Below, piece after piece: positions 1 through 11,022 of a stretch of 64,000 bases of DNA. The stretch lies in assembly GCF_033473495.1 (NCBI RefSeq), contig NC_088942.1, positions 2,046,001-2,110,000 on the forward strand, read 5' to 3'. Source of the DNA: Cercospora beticola. Lineage: Eukaryota; Ascomycota; Dothideomycetes; Mycosphaerellales; Mycosphaerellaceae. Position 1 is the first letter of the stretch; the number at the start of each line of letters is the position of its first letter. The translations under genes were made by a program, and so were the position numbers. The notes under the pieces were generated by a model. The model did no database searches. It was not told the origin of the DNA and worked only from the letters and a program-made list of their open reading frames with translations.

Positions 1-10
1 CACCACAATC

Positions 11-1279
11 ATGTCCGACTCCGAGCTGTCCACGGCAGCTGCACGGCCATCCGATGATCAGATCGAAGCATGCTTGAAGCGAGTCACGCGCATCGGCATG
101 AAGGAGGATGCCTTCACAGTGAACAAAGCTCGGATAGCTGCCGAGCAAGAATTGGGACTGGAAGCAGGCTTCTTCAAGCACGATCCGACCTGGAAGGCGC
201 GAAGCAAAGAAATCGTCGAGCTCGCTGTTGACGAGCCGTCCCCAGAGAAGCCGAAAAAGCCAGCACCAAAGCCGGCCCCGAAAGCTGGGAGGAAACGCAA
301 GTCAGACGAGGCTCCCGAGCAGAAAAAGCGGCCCACGAAGAAGGCGCGCAAGCAGGAATCTGAGGATGACTTAGATGATGAAGAATCAGAAGCTCAGGTG
401 ACACCCAGCGATGAAGATGATGACTTTTCCGAAGCTACTCCAGTGAAGAAACCACAAGCCAAGAGAAAGGCTCCGAAGAAACGTGCAAAGGCTGTCAGCG
501 ATGATGATTCTGAGGCAGAGGTAGAGACAAAGAAGGTACCGGTCAAACGCAAGCCAGTCAAGAAGGCTGCCGAGAAGGTCGTCGAGGACAGCGAGGCGTC
601 GGATGTGGATATCAAGCACGATTCTCCAAAGCCTGCGGCCAAGACGGAAGACAAGAAAGAGGTGAAGGCAACAACGGAGCAGGCCGAAGACGGCAGTGAT
701 CTTTCCGATCCGCCAGACGAGGACAAGCCGGATACCAACGGCAAAGCTGCGGCCCCCGAAGACGATGAGAGCGACATGTCGGTGCTGATTGACGAGCCGC
801 CCAAGCGAAAACGCCAAAAGAAGACAAGTCCAGAGCCAAAAACCAAGTCGAAGACTACCGCCAAAGCCACAAAATCCAAGAAGGCCGCAAACGAAGGCCT
901 GAGCCCGGGCGAAGAGGAGATCAAACGTCTTCAAGGCTGGCTCGTGAAATGTGGAATTCGCAAAATGTGGTTCAAAGAATTGGCACCCTATGATACCGCC
1001 AAAGCGAAAGTCAAGCACCTCAAAGGCTTGCTGGAAGAAGCCGGCATGACTGGGCGGTACAGTAATGAGAAGGCCAAGGATATCAAAGAGAGGAGGGAGC
1101 TTGCTGCTGAGCTCGAAGCTACGCAGGAGTATGCGAAGAAATGGGGCCAGGACAAAGACGATGACGATAATGAGGGTAGTGGCGGCGAGCAAGTCAGTGA
1201 AGAAGAGTTGAAGCCTGCAACTAGGAAGCCCAAAGGACTGGTAGATTTTGGTGATTCGGGCGATGATGGCAGTGACTGA
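11..1279 (+). CDS. HIRIP3-like histone-chaperone / DEK-C domain nuclear protein
   Basis: Single-exon gene of 422 aa; the first ATG lies at position 11 after a CACAATC context. Residues about 14-72 resemble a DEK C-terminal-like helical fold. A long middle part (about 75-300) is Lys/Glu/Asp/Ser rich with repeated acidic runs and basic KRK/KKR patches, typical of a nuclear chromatin protein. Residues about 300-382 (from EEEIKRLQGW to YAKKWG) match the pattern of the HIRIP3 C-terminal region, which in the family contacts H2A-H2B through a CHZ-type motif. The inferred role is histone chaperone or chromatin-associated factor. The gene converges on the DUF1993 gene with a 419 bp gap. The family call rests on remembered motif patterns, not a search; 'DEK-C transcriptional regulator' is the alternative label. 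Confidence 0.7.
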   Translation: MSDSELSTAAARPSDDQIEACLKRVTRIGMKEDAFTVNKARIAAEQELGLEAGFFKHDPTWKARSKEIVELAVDEPSPEKPKKPAPKPAPKAGRKRKSDEAPEQKKRPTKKARKQESEDDLDDEESEAQVTPSDEDDDFSEATPVKKPQAKRKAPKKRAKAVSDDDSEAEVETKKVPVKRKPVKKAAEKVVEDSEASDVDIKHDSPKPAAKTEDKKEVKATTEQAEDGSDLSDPPDEDKPDTNGKAAAPEDDESDMSVLIDEPPKRKRQKKTSPEPKTKSKTTAKATKSKKAANEGLSPGEEEIKRLQGWLVKCGIRKMWFKELAPYDTAKAKVKHLKGLLEEAGMTGRYSNEKAKDIKERRELAAELEATQEYAKKWGQDKDDDDNEGSGGEQVSEEELKPATRKPKGLVDFGDSGDDGSD

Positions 1280-1698
1280 TCGGGAATGACGGACGATTGC
1301 TGGGCTTACGGTACCAACGACCATGGTTAGAAAGGTCTCGTGGAGCTATTTGAGCTGGACTTTGCGCTTTGAGGAAGACCCTGTTCACATCTGAGCATCA
1401 TGGTGTATGTGTGCTGCTCTTACTGTACAGCTCTTTACCCGAAGTGTTCCAGGCGGCCGGCAAGGGGATCGACGAATATCTTCGGACGAATCGACGTTTG
1501 TGAATAGCCGGGCGATGATCACGACGATTGTCTGCATCCCGTCAGGCTTTTAAAAACGAATCTTGGAATCGAGAAAAACTTACGAGGAGAAGATCTTTCC
1601 AAACTCTATGTAATGTGAAAAGCCATGTATGCATCAAATCATCTTCCCATTTCCCATCTCAAGGAACACCACCAAACCATCCTACATCCCCGTGGCTT

Positions 1699-2426
1699 CT
1701 ACATCTCCCACCCCTCAAAATCCTCCGCTCCCAAAAAATCAAACTTCCCAACCGGCACCCCTTCCTTCCTCAAAATATCATAAGCAGTAACCATATGAAA
1801 GAAGAACGTCGGTAAGACATATTTCTGCAAATATGATAAAGCTGTGAACTTAACGTAGCCTTTCGATGCTCCGGGAAAGGAGGACTGGTACGAAGGTGGG
1901 ACGGGGAGGCGGGTTTCGGTGGACTGTGAGGAGGTTAGAGTGCGAAGAAACGGATTGGAGTGGGGAGGAGAGGGAAAGGATGGGAGGTAAAGGTGGACTT
2001 ACAGCTTCGACGAAGTCTTCTTTCTTGAGAGATCGCCGAAGGGAGATCGTGTAGTTGATTCGAGTCTTGTGTTCGGCGAGAGTTTTGGGTTCTTCGATGT
2101 TATCTTTGTGGTCTTTATCGGCTTCGATGGCGGGGCTGGTTATGAGGGGGAGCATGCCTTGGGCTGTGCGGTTGCAGGTTTGGAGTTGGAAGGAGAGCGG
2201 CTACAAATATTAGTCTGTGCCGGAGAAGTTGTTATCAGATATTTTGCTTATCCAGCTTCGCACGTACCAGCATGTCATCGATGATATGTGCTTCGAGGAA
2301 TGATTCCGGATCTTTGCCCTTTTCTTCTGCATGTTTGATTGCCTTGTCGATGATGGTGTTGAGCAGCTCCAGGTTTCTCACTAGAATTGGGACAGCGAGG
2401 TCATAGGTGCTTATGCTTGCAGACAT
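1699..2426 (-). CDS. DUF1993 domain protein
   Basis: Three exons on the minus strand: 2426-2268, 2200-2003 and 1884-1699, with introns 2267-2201 (67 bp) and 2002-1885 (118 bp), all phase 0, giving 180 aa. It starts MSASISTYDLAVPIL, contains FLEAHIIDDMLPLSFQ across the first junction, and has YVLPTFFFHMVTAYDILR near the C-terminus. That order (helix, conserved DDMLP, His-containing helix, YDILR-x-GV-x-(I/V)GK) is typical of DUF1993, a family of small fungal and bacterial proteins related in fold to the DinB four-helix bundle. No catalytic function is established. Length is normal for the family. The third-exon acceptor was chosen because TACCAG restores the SFPG-like lead-in with the frame kept. 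Confidence 0.85.
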
Positions 2427-3516
2427 GGTTATTGCCGGATATGGAGCTTATGAGGGAATCTGGATCTAGGTGAGAAGCTTGGTTGTTTGCACGTGAAAGT
2501 GATGCGGACTGGGCGTGAATGGCGTGCTCTCCAACTGAAGATGTCGAATATAAGTACTTCCTTCTCACCTCCTACATTGTTTGCTTTCTGCCTTGATTCT
2601 ACTTCTGCCTGTCGTGGCTTCAGAGCGGTACCACTCTCCATCTCCCAATGATCGCCTGATGCAGAAACTTCTCACCGAATTGTGGTGCCTTAGGAGACAT
2701 TGGTTTGTAATCTATGCTCCACACGTCCTGCAAAATCAGAGAGGATGCTGAAATTTGTGCTGCCTATAAGCATGCATAGGCGGTTTTGGCTTGCACAAAT
2801 GCTGCCTGTACCAATTCGGCACGCGCAAGAAGTTCTGGGACGGTGCTCAAAATTAGCCCGGAAGGATCAAACGATCCGCTGTCTGTGGTGCCAAAGTCGA
2901 CTTCGTGCGACCTAGATTTGAAAGCAGAAGGATGCGAGAACGGCCACGGCGTGTTTGATCGAAAGTGCTGTCCTTTTCACCTTCAACGTTCTCAAGGCCT
3001 CCAATTGGGCAATGACGATGTGCAGGATCAAATTGGGAACAGCGTGACGAAGTTCTAGCTTGTCTGCTCTTGCGATTCAAGATGTTCACGCGCAAAACCA
3101 GAGCGCCGGAGTGAGGGCAGAATACCGAGATATATGCCACAAGCGTGCTTCCCCTTCGTGCAAAGGTGATGAAAGATTGGCGTATGTCGTTCGTTGGGCG
3201 GATTTTCTACTCATGACGCGACCTTGTGAACAGGATCGCTGCAGATAGCATGAGCCTTCGAACTTTGACACGTGCTGCGGCAATATCAGGACAACTCTTA
3301 CATAGTGTTGCTTCTCTGTGGTTCTGACTGTACCAATTTTCCCCAATTCATTCAATGCTAGAATCAAGCGTGACGTCAAAATATGGGGTCCGCGTAGCAA
3401 ACTCTAACTAGTTACAATGATGTGCGTCATTTGGCACAACATACCAATGGCTATTTTCCATCGAGCCATTCTCCCATTTCGATGGCCGTGATCCTCCATT
3501 CTCACAGCATAATCAA
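2427..3516. other. Divergent intergenic region, no gene seen
   Basis: About 1.1 kb between two divergent genes. Only short unconvincing open frames are present. It should hold the promoters of the DUF1993 gene (leftwards) and the antiporter gene (rightwards). A CGTCA/TGACGTCA-like CRE-type palindrome sits near 3370 (GTGACGTCAAA), about 150 bp upstream of the antiporter start; its function is untested. Confidence 0.5.
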
Positions 3517-5092
3517 ATGGCAGAGAGCGGCGCAGAAAGTGGTGGCGGAGGCCGCTTCTTACAATACGAAGAGCCAGGCAGTAAGTTTATTTACTCTTGT
3601 CACACACCGTAGCAACCAAGACATCCCTGCTAACTTTATCGTTCGCCCTTTCACAGTCGTCGACATCCTCATCATAATATCCTTCTTCACATTCCTCTGG
3701 ATCGCTGGCTATATATCCAAGAAAATCATCCGAGCCGGAATCATCGGTCCCATCGCCGTCGGAATCATCTACGGCCAACCTCTGGCGAATATTCTGCAGC
3801 ACATCTGGCAAGAAACGTTCATCTATCTCGGCTACGTCGGATTAATCCTCATCATCTTCGAAGGAGGCCTTACTTCGCGTCTGGATCTCCTTCGCGCCAA
3901 TCTTACCCTATCCGCAGTGTGCGCCACCACAGGCGTAATCCTCCCCATCGGCCTCAGCTATCTACTGCTATACCTTGGCTTCGGATATGGCGCCGTGGAA
4001 ACCTTCATCATCGGCGCAGCATTGTCTGCAACCAGTCTCGGGACGACATTTGCAGTCATTTCGGGAGCTTCGCAGAGCGTGGATTTGAGTCAGACACGTG
4101 TTGGAGCAGTCCTCGTCAGCGCAGCTGTGCTTGATGATGTATCTGGTCTGGTCATGTCGAGTGTGATACACGATCTAGGAGGCAGTACAGGCAATCTTGG
4201 CTGGCTCATCGGACGACCTATACTCGCATCGATTCTCATGGCGGTTTTGACACCTGTCTTATCGAAATGGGTATTTGCGCCTGGGTTTCGCAAGTTCATT
4301 GAACCGCATTTTCACGTGTTTGATCATTTGTTCAACATCGTGTTCATGATCTTAGTGCTTTCGGCTTTCATTTCGATTGCAGCCTATGCCGGTACCTCGA
4401 TACTATTCGGTGCGTTCCTCGCTGGCTCGTTCTTGACATATTTACCTTCAAGGCATCCAGCCGGCCCGTTCGTGGTTCTCAGCCGAGAGCAAGGAGAGAA
4501 GGAGAAGCACAAGAGTCCCACTTTTATCCACACTTTCGAATACTACTGTTTGGACTTCCAAGTCTATATCCTGGAACCATTGTTCTTCGCAAGCATTGGG
4601 TTCGCGATCCCGTTCTTAGATCTCTGGACAGGAGAGGCTATCTGGCATGGAGTTGTGTACACACTTCTCATGGTGCTGGGAAAGTTCCTAGTAGGCATCT
4701 GGCTGCCGGTATGGGCATCATGCTCGAGCTCGAAAGACAGCACAGGCAAATCTGAGTTGCCGTCCGTGGAAAAAGGTGCGGATGCTGGACGTGCGGCGAG
4801 AGTGAAGCCAAGCATATACCCAGGCCTGCTTCTGGGTATGGCAATGGTCGCTCGAGGGGAGATCGGTCTTTTAATTGTTGAGATTGGCTACAATAATACA
4901 CCATATGTCACCCAAGCAGGATTTCTGACTGCGATCTGGGCCATCTTGCTGAATACGATACTCGGACCCATAGCGGTGGGCTTATTGGTCAAGTACAAAG
5001 CTGATCAAATCGCACACGGCGATTGGGGCCTAGTGGAAGCTCCTGACAGTGCCCAAACTGGAAAAAAAGAAGAAGGCACTGACAAGGGATGA
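3517..5092 (+). CDS. CPA-type cation/H+ antiporter
   Basis: Two exons, 3517-3580 and 3657-5092, with a 76 bp intron (GTAAGT donor, CTAAC branch point, CACAG acceptor); 499 aa. The start at 3517 gives a short hydrophilic leader (MAESGAESGGGG) and joins in frame to VDILIIISFF; an ATG 95 bp upstream is in frame only if the intron is read through. About 11-12 hydrophobic segments follow, with signatures GIIGPIAVGIIYG, LILIIFEGGL and the Na+/H+-exchanger core AAVLDDVSGLV, whose DD pair is the ion-binding/proton-coupling site in electrogenic members. A hydrophilic loop lies near residues 405-435. The expected role is monovalent cation/H+ exchange at the plasma membrane or an endomembrane. It converges on the Zn2Cys6 gene, with stop codons about 35 bp apart. 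Confidence 0.85.
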
Positions 5093-5127
5093 GAGGGATC
5101 ATGAGCGAATAGAGTTAGAACGTCGTA

Positions 5128-6832
5128 TCATGAGTACATATTAAATGATACTATCAGCCGCATCCACTCTGCGACACTTACAGCTTCGTGCGCAGCCCTC
5201 TTCGTCTCGAACACGGCCTGCACCATCTGATTTGCCTTTTCCACTGTTTCTTCGCCAGCAGAGGGGCCCAGGCGTGCCATCATACTCTTGTGGAGTTCCA
5301 GCTGATCGACATCCTCCACTCCAAACCCAAGGACAACGAGTGGCCACGTCAGATGCGAATTGATGTGGTCTTTGAGTGTCAGCTCATTCATCAGCTCCAT
5401 GCCAGCACGGACATGATGTTGCTGAAATACGGTGACTGGAAACCGTAATCCCTCGGTAAGCACCGCATCGGCGAAGAACGAACAAGCGTGCCAGTACGCC
5501 AGCCGTGCGTCTGTGTAGTACTTGAGAGTCGCCTCATCTATGCCAAATGCGGATCCACCTATTATGAGTTCTCTGCTGCTCAGCTGGGCTGCAATGGCCT
5601 GAAGACGTTCTGTATTTGTTTGATCGAGTGGTATCTGATGGGCGATCCAGGAGAGTCGATAGACGAGGTCGGTGAACTTCCGCCCCCAAAGTCCAACCCA
5701 CGGAGTAGTCATTATTTCGACCGGGATGCCCAGTTTTCCGAGATTCTCCTCGTGGTAATCGATCGATCGTGTGATGTAGTCGAGAGGCAGTGCGCTGTCC
5801 GGTTGGAAGAGGTAATTGTCGACTGTCCGCGCTATATACGCCTCATATAGCATGCAGCCGTGGATGGTGTTCAGCCGATAGACACCCTTGCGCTCGTCAA
5901 AGAGTCGATGTGTCGCCTTCAAATGGATCGCCGCAGTATCGTAGCTCTGTCCAGCCTCCACGAATTTACGACTCCTCTGTTTCTACAACGCTAGTCAATA
6001 CTTCGCGTGCTTGCCCCTTGACCGGTAACGTACCTCGAAGAGATAGAGCATGAGCACCGTAGCACGCATCCACTCGCCAGACGCGTCGTCGTCCGCAGAA
6101 TCACGAATGCCTTTCCTCAGCTCGACGCAGGCTTGACTATGGTGCATCAATGCTCGTCGCTGCCAATGCGCAGTCCGTGGCGCTACTGCTGCCATACTGC
6201 AAGCCGTCCAAGCATGAATGTATCCCGGATGTGCATTCGAGCCAGGCAGCCCAAGCATGAATATTGATCCATCGAATTCAGATTCGTGACATAGCATCTT
6301 TCTTTGAAGGGCGAGAGTTATTTGCGTAACTTTGGTTGCAGAGAGATCGCTGCGCGAGTATTCAGCTGACTGCCGTCCATCTGAGCTCCGGGCACTGGCT
6401 TACGGCGACACACGAAGCACTGCTTCTGGCAACTGCCATGGTGATAACGCATCGAGATCATTCCTCTGTATGCTTGGCAACCTCACGATCCAGTCGTTGG
6501 CGCTCTCGATGGCGGCGCAGGGAGCCGTGTGGTCCACGTGGTCCCGGTTCTCATCATCGAATATCTCGACCAACCCAGCTGGCGTAGGCTCGACTGAATC
6601 CCGCCGATCATCGTCCTTCTTTTGCGGCCATACGCAGGTATCGCGATTGGTGCTGTTCATGCATCGCAGGCAGCGCGGCTTCGTTTTGTCGCATTTCTTG
6701 CGTTTGCGTCTACCTGCGGACGCGGTCAGCGAAAGGAGGTCAGCACAGAATCTTCTCGACCACGGAACTCTACGGACAAGGCAGGCATCCGTCGTGCGAG
6801 CGCGCCAGGCGTGGTGGGGGTGCCGCGTACAT
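5128..6832 (-). CDS. Zn2Cys6 transcription factor with fungal_trans_2-like domain
   Basis: Four exons: 6832-6778, 6713-6404, 6349-6034 and 5982-5128 (introns 64, 54 and 51 bp), giving 511 aa. The N-terminus carries a binuclear zinc cluster with the order GCLPC-RRKRKKCDKTKPRC-LRC-C. The second cysteine codon is split T|GT by the first intron (donor GTCCGT, acceptor CCGCAG). The remainder looks like the PF11951-type middle-homology region: PGYIHAWTACSMAAVAPR, DLVYRLSWIA, and a C-terminal helix-rich part with HLTWPLVVLGFGV. It is a probable nuclear DNA-binding regulator. Divergent neighbours are a DUF3237 gene and, beyond it, an amidase, which are candidate targets. The start at 6832 is the only in-frame ATG close to the cluster. 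Confidence 0.85.
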
Positions 6833-7396
6833 CAAGCCATCAGGACTCAAAGCAAAACTAGCAAACATGCCGTCGATGGAGTGTTGGTGAGCAACATGCG
6901 GGATGCCTTCTTGCGTGGAAGCCGCGACTTAGCGCTCGAAGGCCTCGCGTTGTGCAGACCCCTGTGCAAGATTGGCGGGGGTTGGGCGATTTAAACAACC
7001 AAGGTCATCACGCTTCGTCACTGCGCTGAGTCAAGTCCGGCAGATCGTGCTCAGGCCCTCAGAGCAGCTGCAACCGACGTCTCCTCACGAAGAGTCGCTC
7101 TTGCTTGTACAAGATCTCGTGGATCGGGATGGGAAGTTCGAAGACAAAGCCCTCAGAGTCAAATCCCAGTCCGTCGAACTCTGTTGACCGTTAGCCTTCC
7201 CGTTCCGCACACACGCAACGAACTTCGACAAGTCGGCGACTACGGGATACAGTTGACACACACGTTTGACCCTCCTTCTACGAGTGTTTGGGCTTCCATG
7301 TGAATGTGGACTCCTGGCCAATTGACCGTAGAATTGGGTGTTCGGCGTTCAGCAGAAATCCCGCGAACTCTCACTGATCAGCCGTAACAAGACACC
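6833..7396. other. Divergent promoter region
   Basis: About 560 bp between the Zn2Cys6 regulator and the DUF3237 gene. No coding sequence was recognised. A shared bidirectional promoter is possible; no clear CGG-N-CCG zinc-cluster site was pinned down by eye. Confidence 0.4.
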
Positions 7397-8032
7397 ATGA
7401 CGGACGAGCACAAACTGCAAGATTCACCAGGTCATGACTACCTGCCCCTGCCGATTTCGATGAAAGTGCCCCATATGGACTTTATTTATCGTTTAAGCTG
7501 CGACATGGCGGCTGAGAATCACTCGGTGGGAGCGCCGTTCGATGGTTCTCATCGGAGGGTGATCATGCCAATCGAAGGCGGCAGCGTCAAGGGACCCGGT
7601 ATCTCTGCGACAATACAACATATGAGTGGTGCCGATTGGGGCACTCAAGTTGCAGGCACAGAGGTGAGATGTCAGTCCTACAGGGAGAAAGTGTCAGACT
7701 GATCGTACATGCAGTACATGCGCCTTGATGCACGCTATACGTTGAAGACCGATAATGGTCATTTCATATATGTCCGCTCAAAGGGCATCTTTTCCCCGCG
7801 GGAGGATGACTTCTTTGCTAAAGGAGAACCGCACCAGATGACACAGTCAGATGTAGAATGGTTCACACGTCTGCAATTTGATGCAGGTCCTGGGCCATAC
7901 AATTGGCTCAATGGGATCATGGCTATTGGTGTCCTGTCGATGCACGATCGAAAGATCATCATCGATGCGTATAGAGTGACGAACTTCCCAGGACTACCCG
8001 CGAAGGCTATCAGCGTTAAAGCAAAGGCATAG
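7397..8032 (+). CDS. DUF3237 family protein
   Basis: Two exons, 7397-7663 and 7715-8032, with a 51 bp intron (GTGAGA donor, CTGAT branch, TGCAG acceptor), phase 0; 194 aa. Family features are the N-terminal FIYRL strand, IMPIEGGSVKGPGI, GADWGTQVAG, and after the intron YMRLDARYTLKTDNGHFIYV-x-x-KG. The C-terminal part has WFTRLQFDAGPGPYNWLNG, followed by VLSMHDRKIIIDAYRV. DUF3237 proteins are small beta-barrel-like proteins widespread in bacteria and fungi; no reaction is firmly assigned to this type. There is no signal peptide. The stop lies only 17 bp from the stop of the convergent amidase gene. Confidence 0.85.
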
Positions 8033-8049
8033 CTCAGTAAGATTGTGTA

Positions 8050-9788
8050 TCAATGGCCGTTCTGCACTGCGATCTGTCTATGGCTCAGAATTTCATCGAC
8101 GATAGTTGCGACTTGTAGCAATCGCTGGTCCTCCTGTTGCATGCCCACAAGCTGTACGGTTAGTGCCGCACTCTGGAAGTCGTCTGGTCCAGTATCTATG
8201 CAATCATTAGTCCTCAGCCCTCAAAATGTGTTGTGCAAGTTACTCACAAAGCTGATAGTTCCTCCGATCTGCCTCGCCGTACTTGGCGTTGTCCAGACCA
8301 TCCGCCGCATCTGTATAGGTTACTGTCCCTGTAGGAAGAATAACCGTCGGGTAATCTAAGAAGTTCCATAAGGCTGTGTAATTAACCGGGCCCCACTCGT
8401 CATGTGGCGTCGCTGTGGTTGAGGCGCCTGGCATAAGAATAGCATCGAGCTTATTTGCTTGCCACAGATTTTGGTATGTCCGTTGGATGCGACTTCGAGC
8501 AGCATTCAGTTCGAAATAGTCTTCAAGAGTTGCGGAAGGTATCCCTGCAAGGTTGACTCGTTTTACAGATTCGACTTGAGGCTCGCCGCTTTCCTTCAAT
8601 CGAGCTTGGACGAACTTGCAGCCATCAAGTGCATACATCCTGTGCGTCACTTCAATCGCCTCTTGGACGTCGGGCAAGTTCAAGTGCACGACCTCTATGC
8701 CTGCGCGCTCAAGTTTAGCTATTGACTCGTGCATGGTTCGGCGGACTGGAGGCCATGGCGTGAACGCTCCATCATCGAGAACAACTCCGACACGCGACGG
8801 CTTCACGCGCTCGCAGGAGTTCCACGGCAGATGTAAGCAGCCGGGGTCGTACTTCCACGGCTCAGCTTCGATCACGACCTTCATAAAGTACTCGCAGGTC
8901 CGGAGCGATATCGCCATTGGACCAGCTACAGCGGCGACTCCTGCCATGCCAGGCGGCACAGATGACCGCTGGCCGGCATATGCCACAACACCAGCGCTCG
9001 TGCGAAGGCCGTAGATCCCGTTGCATATGCTCGGTATTCTGATGCTGCCAGCAACATCGGTTCCGATGCCGAGAACACTACCGCGAAGGGCAATCAGCGC
9101 GCCCTCGCCTCCACTGCTTCCGCCAGCGGTGAGCTTCGCGCTCACTGGGTTCACTGTCCGGCCAAAGACGTTGTTGTCGGAGTCTGCTGTCATCATTGTC
9201 TGTGGAATGTTCGTTTTGCAGTACAGTACTGCACCGAGATCCACAAGAAGCTGAGGCAGCGCGGAGTATGTGGTGTCTGGTAAATTCGCCCAGCAGATCA
9301 TGCCCACTGTGGAATCGTATCCAGGAACGCGGAAGCTATCTTTCAACGATATTGGCAAGCCATGAAGGGGCCGGAGTGGCGCGTCAGGGTTGGCATTTTG
9401 TTCTCTGTCTAGCTCTTTCGATCGTTCGATCGCATCGTCGAAGAAAATCTCTGTCAAGCAGTTAGACTGTGTGCTGTTAGCAAGCATCGCTAAAGACGGA
9501 AGTCATCCGTACCACTTGTTGTGCAATGGCTGCGCGCTTGCAAAACGCGCGCGTAACTTCTTCAGCTGTATAGGTTCGGGCCCGTATCTTCTGTACAATG
9601 TCCACAGCGTCGTTTTCGCCAGTAATCTCGAGCTCTCGTGCGGTGAGCAGACCACAAGTTGCCGGGACGTCTAGGACATTATTTCCGAGCTTCACGTGTG
9701 CAGGCAGCGTCCATTCTTTTGGGATCCTGCTGGCGCGTTGCTCCCTCTTCTGCTTGCTAATGACTTGATAGTCGATTGTCCTAGTCAT
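8050..9788 (-). CDS. Amidase-signature (AS) family hydrolase
   Basis: Three exons: 9788-9513, 9466-8248 and 8195-8050 (introns 46 and 52 bp), giving 546 aa, normal for fungal acetamidase-like enzymes. The Ser-cisSer-Lys triad is visible: Lys134 in PISLKD, cis-Ser209 in GGSSGGEGA and nucleophile Ser233 in DVAGSIRIPS. The spacings (75 and 24 residues) equal those known for fatty-acid amide hydrolase. The last exon adds about 48 residues and begins with the Tyr completed across the junction (T|AT). The expected reaction is amide hydrolysis to carboxylate and ammonia or amine; the substrate is unknown. No signal peptide, so probably cytosolic. The neighbouring regulator and DUF3237 gene suggest a local catabolic unit (inference). 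Confidence 0.9.
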
Positions 9789-9993
9789 GGTGTTGCTTCG
9801 CAGACGCTAAGGAGGATCGAAAGGAGCAGAGAGAAGTGCAAGACCTACCTTACCGGCATGCGCAGTCCCTCGTCGTATTCATACACAGGTTGCTGCGTCC
9901 GGCCGTACGCTATGTTCGTTGTCGAACAGAGTAAGAGGTGATCTTGGCAAACAGACAAACGCGCACCGGGCGCGCTAATTGTCGTCCCGATGC

Positions 9994-10820
9994 CTAAAGC
10001 AGTAAGTCCTTCCACATTTCGACCAGAGAGACCTCCAATACTCGGTTATCTAGCCCAGGCTCCGTGGGTTCCACGCCTTTGACAACTGCCGGATATGTTG
10101 ATTTGTGATATTGTTGCGGTTGCAGATGTTCAGACCCTGCTTCTACTCCCCTCGCCTCTAGCCGCCGGCTGACACTACGCAGACAGGGCATATCTTGATT
10201 GCGGGGGATCTGCTTCAAGACTGCGGGTCCAACCCACGGCAAGTAATCATATTTGATGCGACTTTTGAGACCGAGGTATAGACCAGAACAAAACACGAAA
10301 GCCGCCGACAAGCCGTTCCCAAGAGGTGTCGCTTGCAGAGAGTAGTCGGCAGTTGAAGGTCGTATCGATGTTGTGGCGATGGGCTCCTTTGCTGATTCGG
10401 CTCAAGTCATGGGTGTTTGATCTCTCCGAATGACCATGAATCCTGGAAATGGAAGTCTGTTGACGTTTTGATACGTGCATGCATACGTTCCATTGACCAG
10501 TATTGCAGTAGGCGCCATGGCTATCGGATACCCGATTGGAAAATGCAATATTGTGTGAACCTCGAGAAGATTTCAAGCATTCCCGAAGCCGGCCAATCCA
10601 GGACACCCAGAATGCGTGGGAGATTTTGGGGTAAGGAGACCTGTCTTGAGAGTGTCCACGCTCTCGCGAATGTGAACAACGGACCACGAATTGCAATCCG
10701 CCCTTCAGAGCTCTCACTGACAGTCCGTCACGCAGCTTCACTGCTAAAGGGTGTATTCCTCCACATATGCGAGTCATCATCGCGCTCTGCTGTAGCATAT
10801 ATGGCGGATCCGGGTCGCGT
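9994..10820 (-). pseudogene. Possible decayed gene or unresolved multi-exon gene
   Basis: On the minus strand several protein-like stretches occur in different frames. One of about 60 codons lies near 10730-10545 (contains RIAIRGPLFTFARAW and LPRILGVLDWP). One of about 50 codons lies near 10570-10410 (IAMAPTAILVNGTYACTY). One of about 100 codons ends at 9994 (SAAFVFCSGLYLGLK, YLPWVGPAVL). They are interrupted by stops and cannot be joined with convincing introns. A single long minus frame at 11026-10247 also exists but has poor, Ser/Arg/His-rich composition. I recognise no family. It may be a relic; it may also be chance. Confidence 0.25.
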
Positions 10821-11022
10821 AAGTTGCAGATGTGACAATGACAGCCGGCGGTCTGAGTCCACGTTCTGTCCAGTTGGACTTCGATCGACCATGCATGATG
10901 CGCCATCTGCATGTGCGGCAGAAGCGAACTTTCATCGTCAAGTAGCGGCGACCCACGCCCAGCGGCTTGGTGTAGACATTTTCGGCCTCTAGAGCGAGCT
11001 TTGTTCATGCTGGAAGTCATGC

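Noticed and set aside
386..1324. Long minus-strand open frame (312 codons) over the HIRIP3-like gene
   Set aside because: Antisense shadow of a Lys/Glu-rich coding region; its Leu/Phe/Arg-rich product is the expected complement of such codons.
10417..10992. 191-codon plus-strand frame
   Set aside because: Arg/Ser/Cys-rich without family-like motifs, and overlaps protein-like minus-strand fragments; no sign of splice sites.
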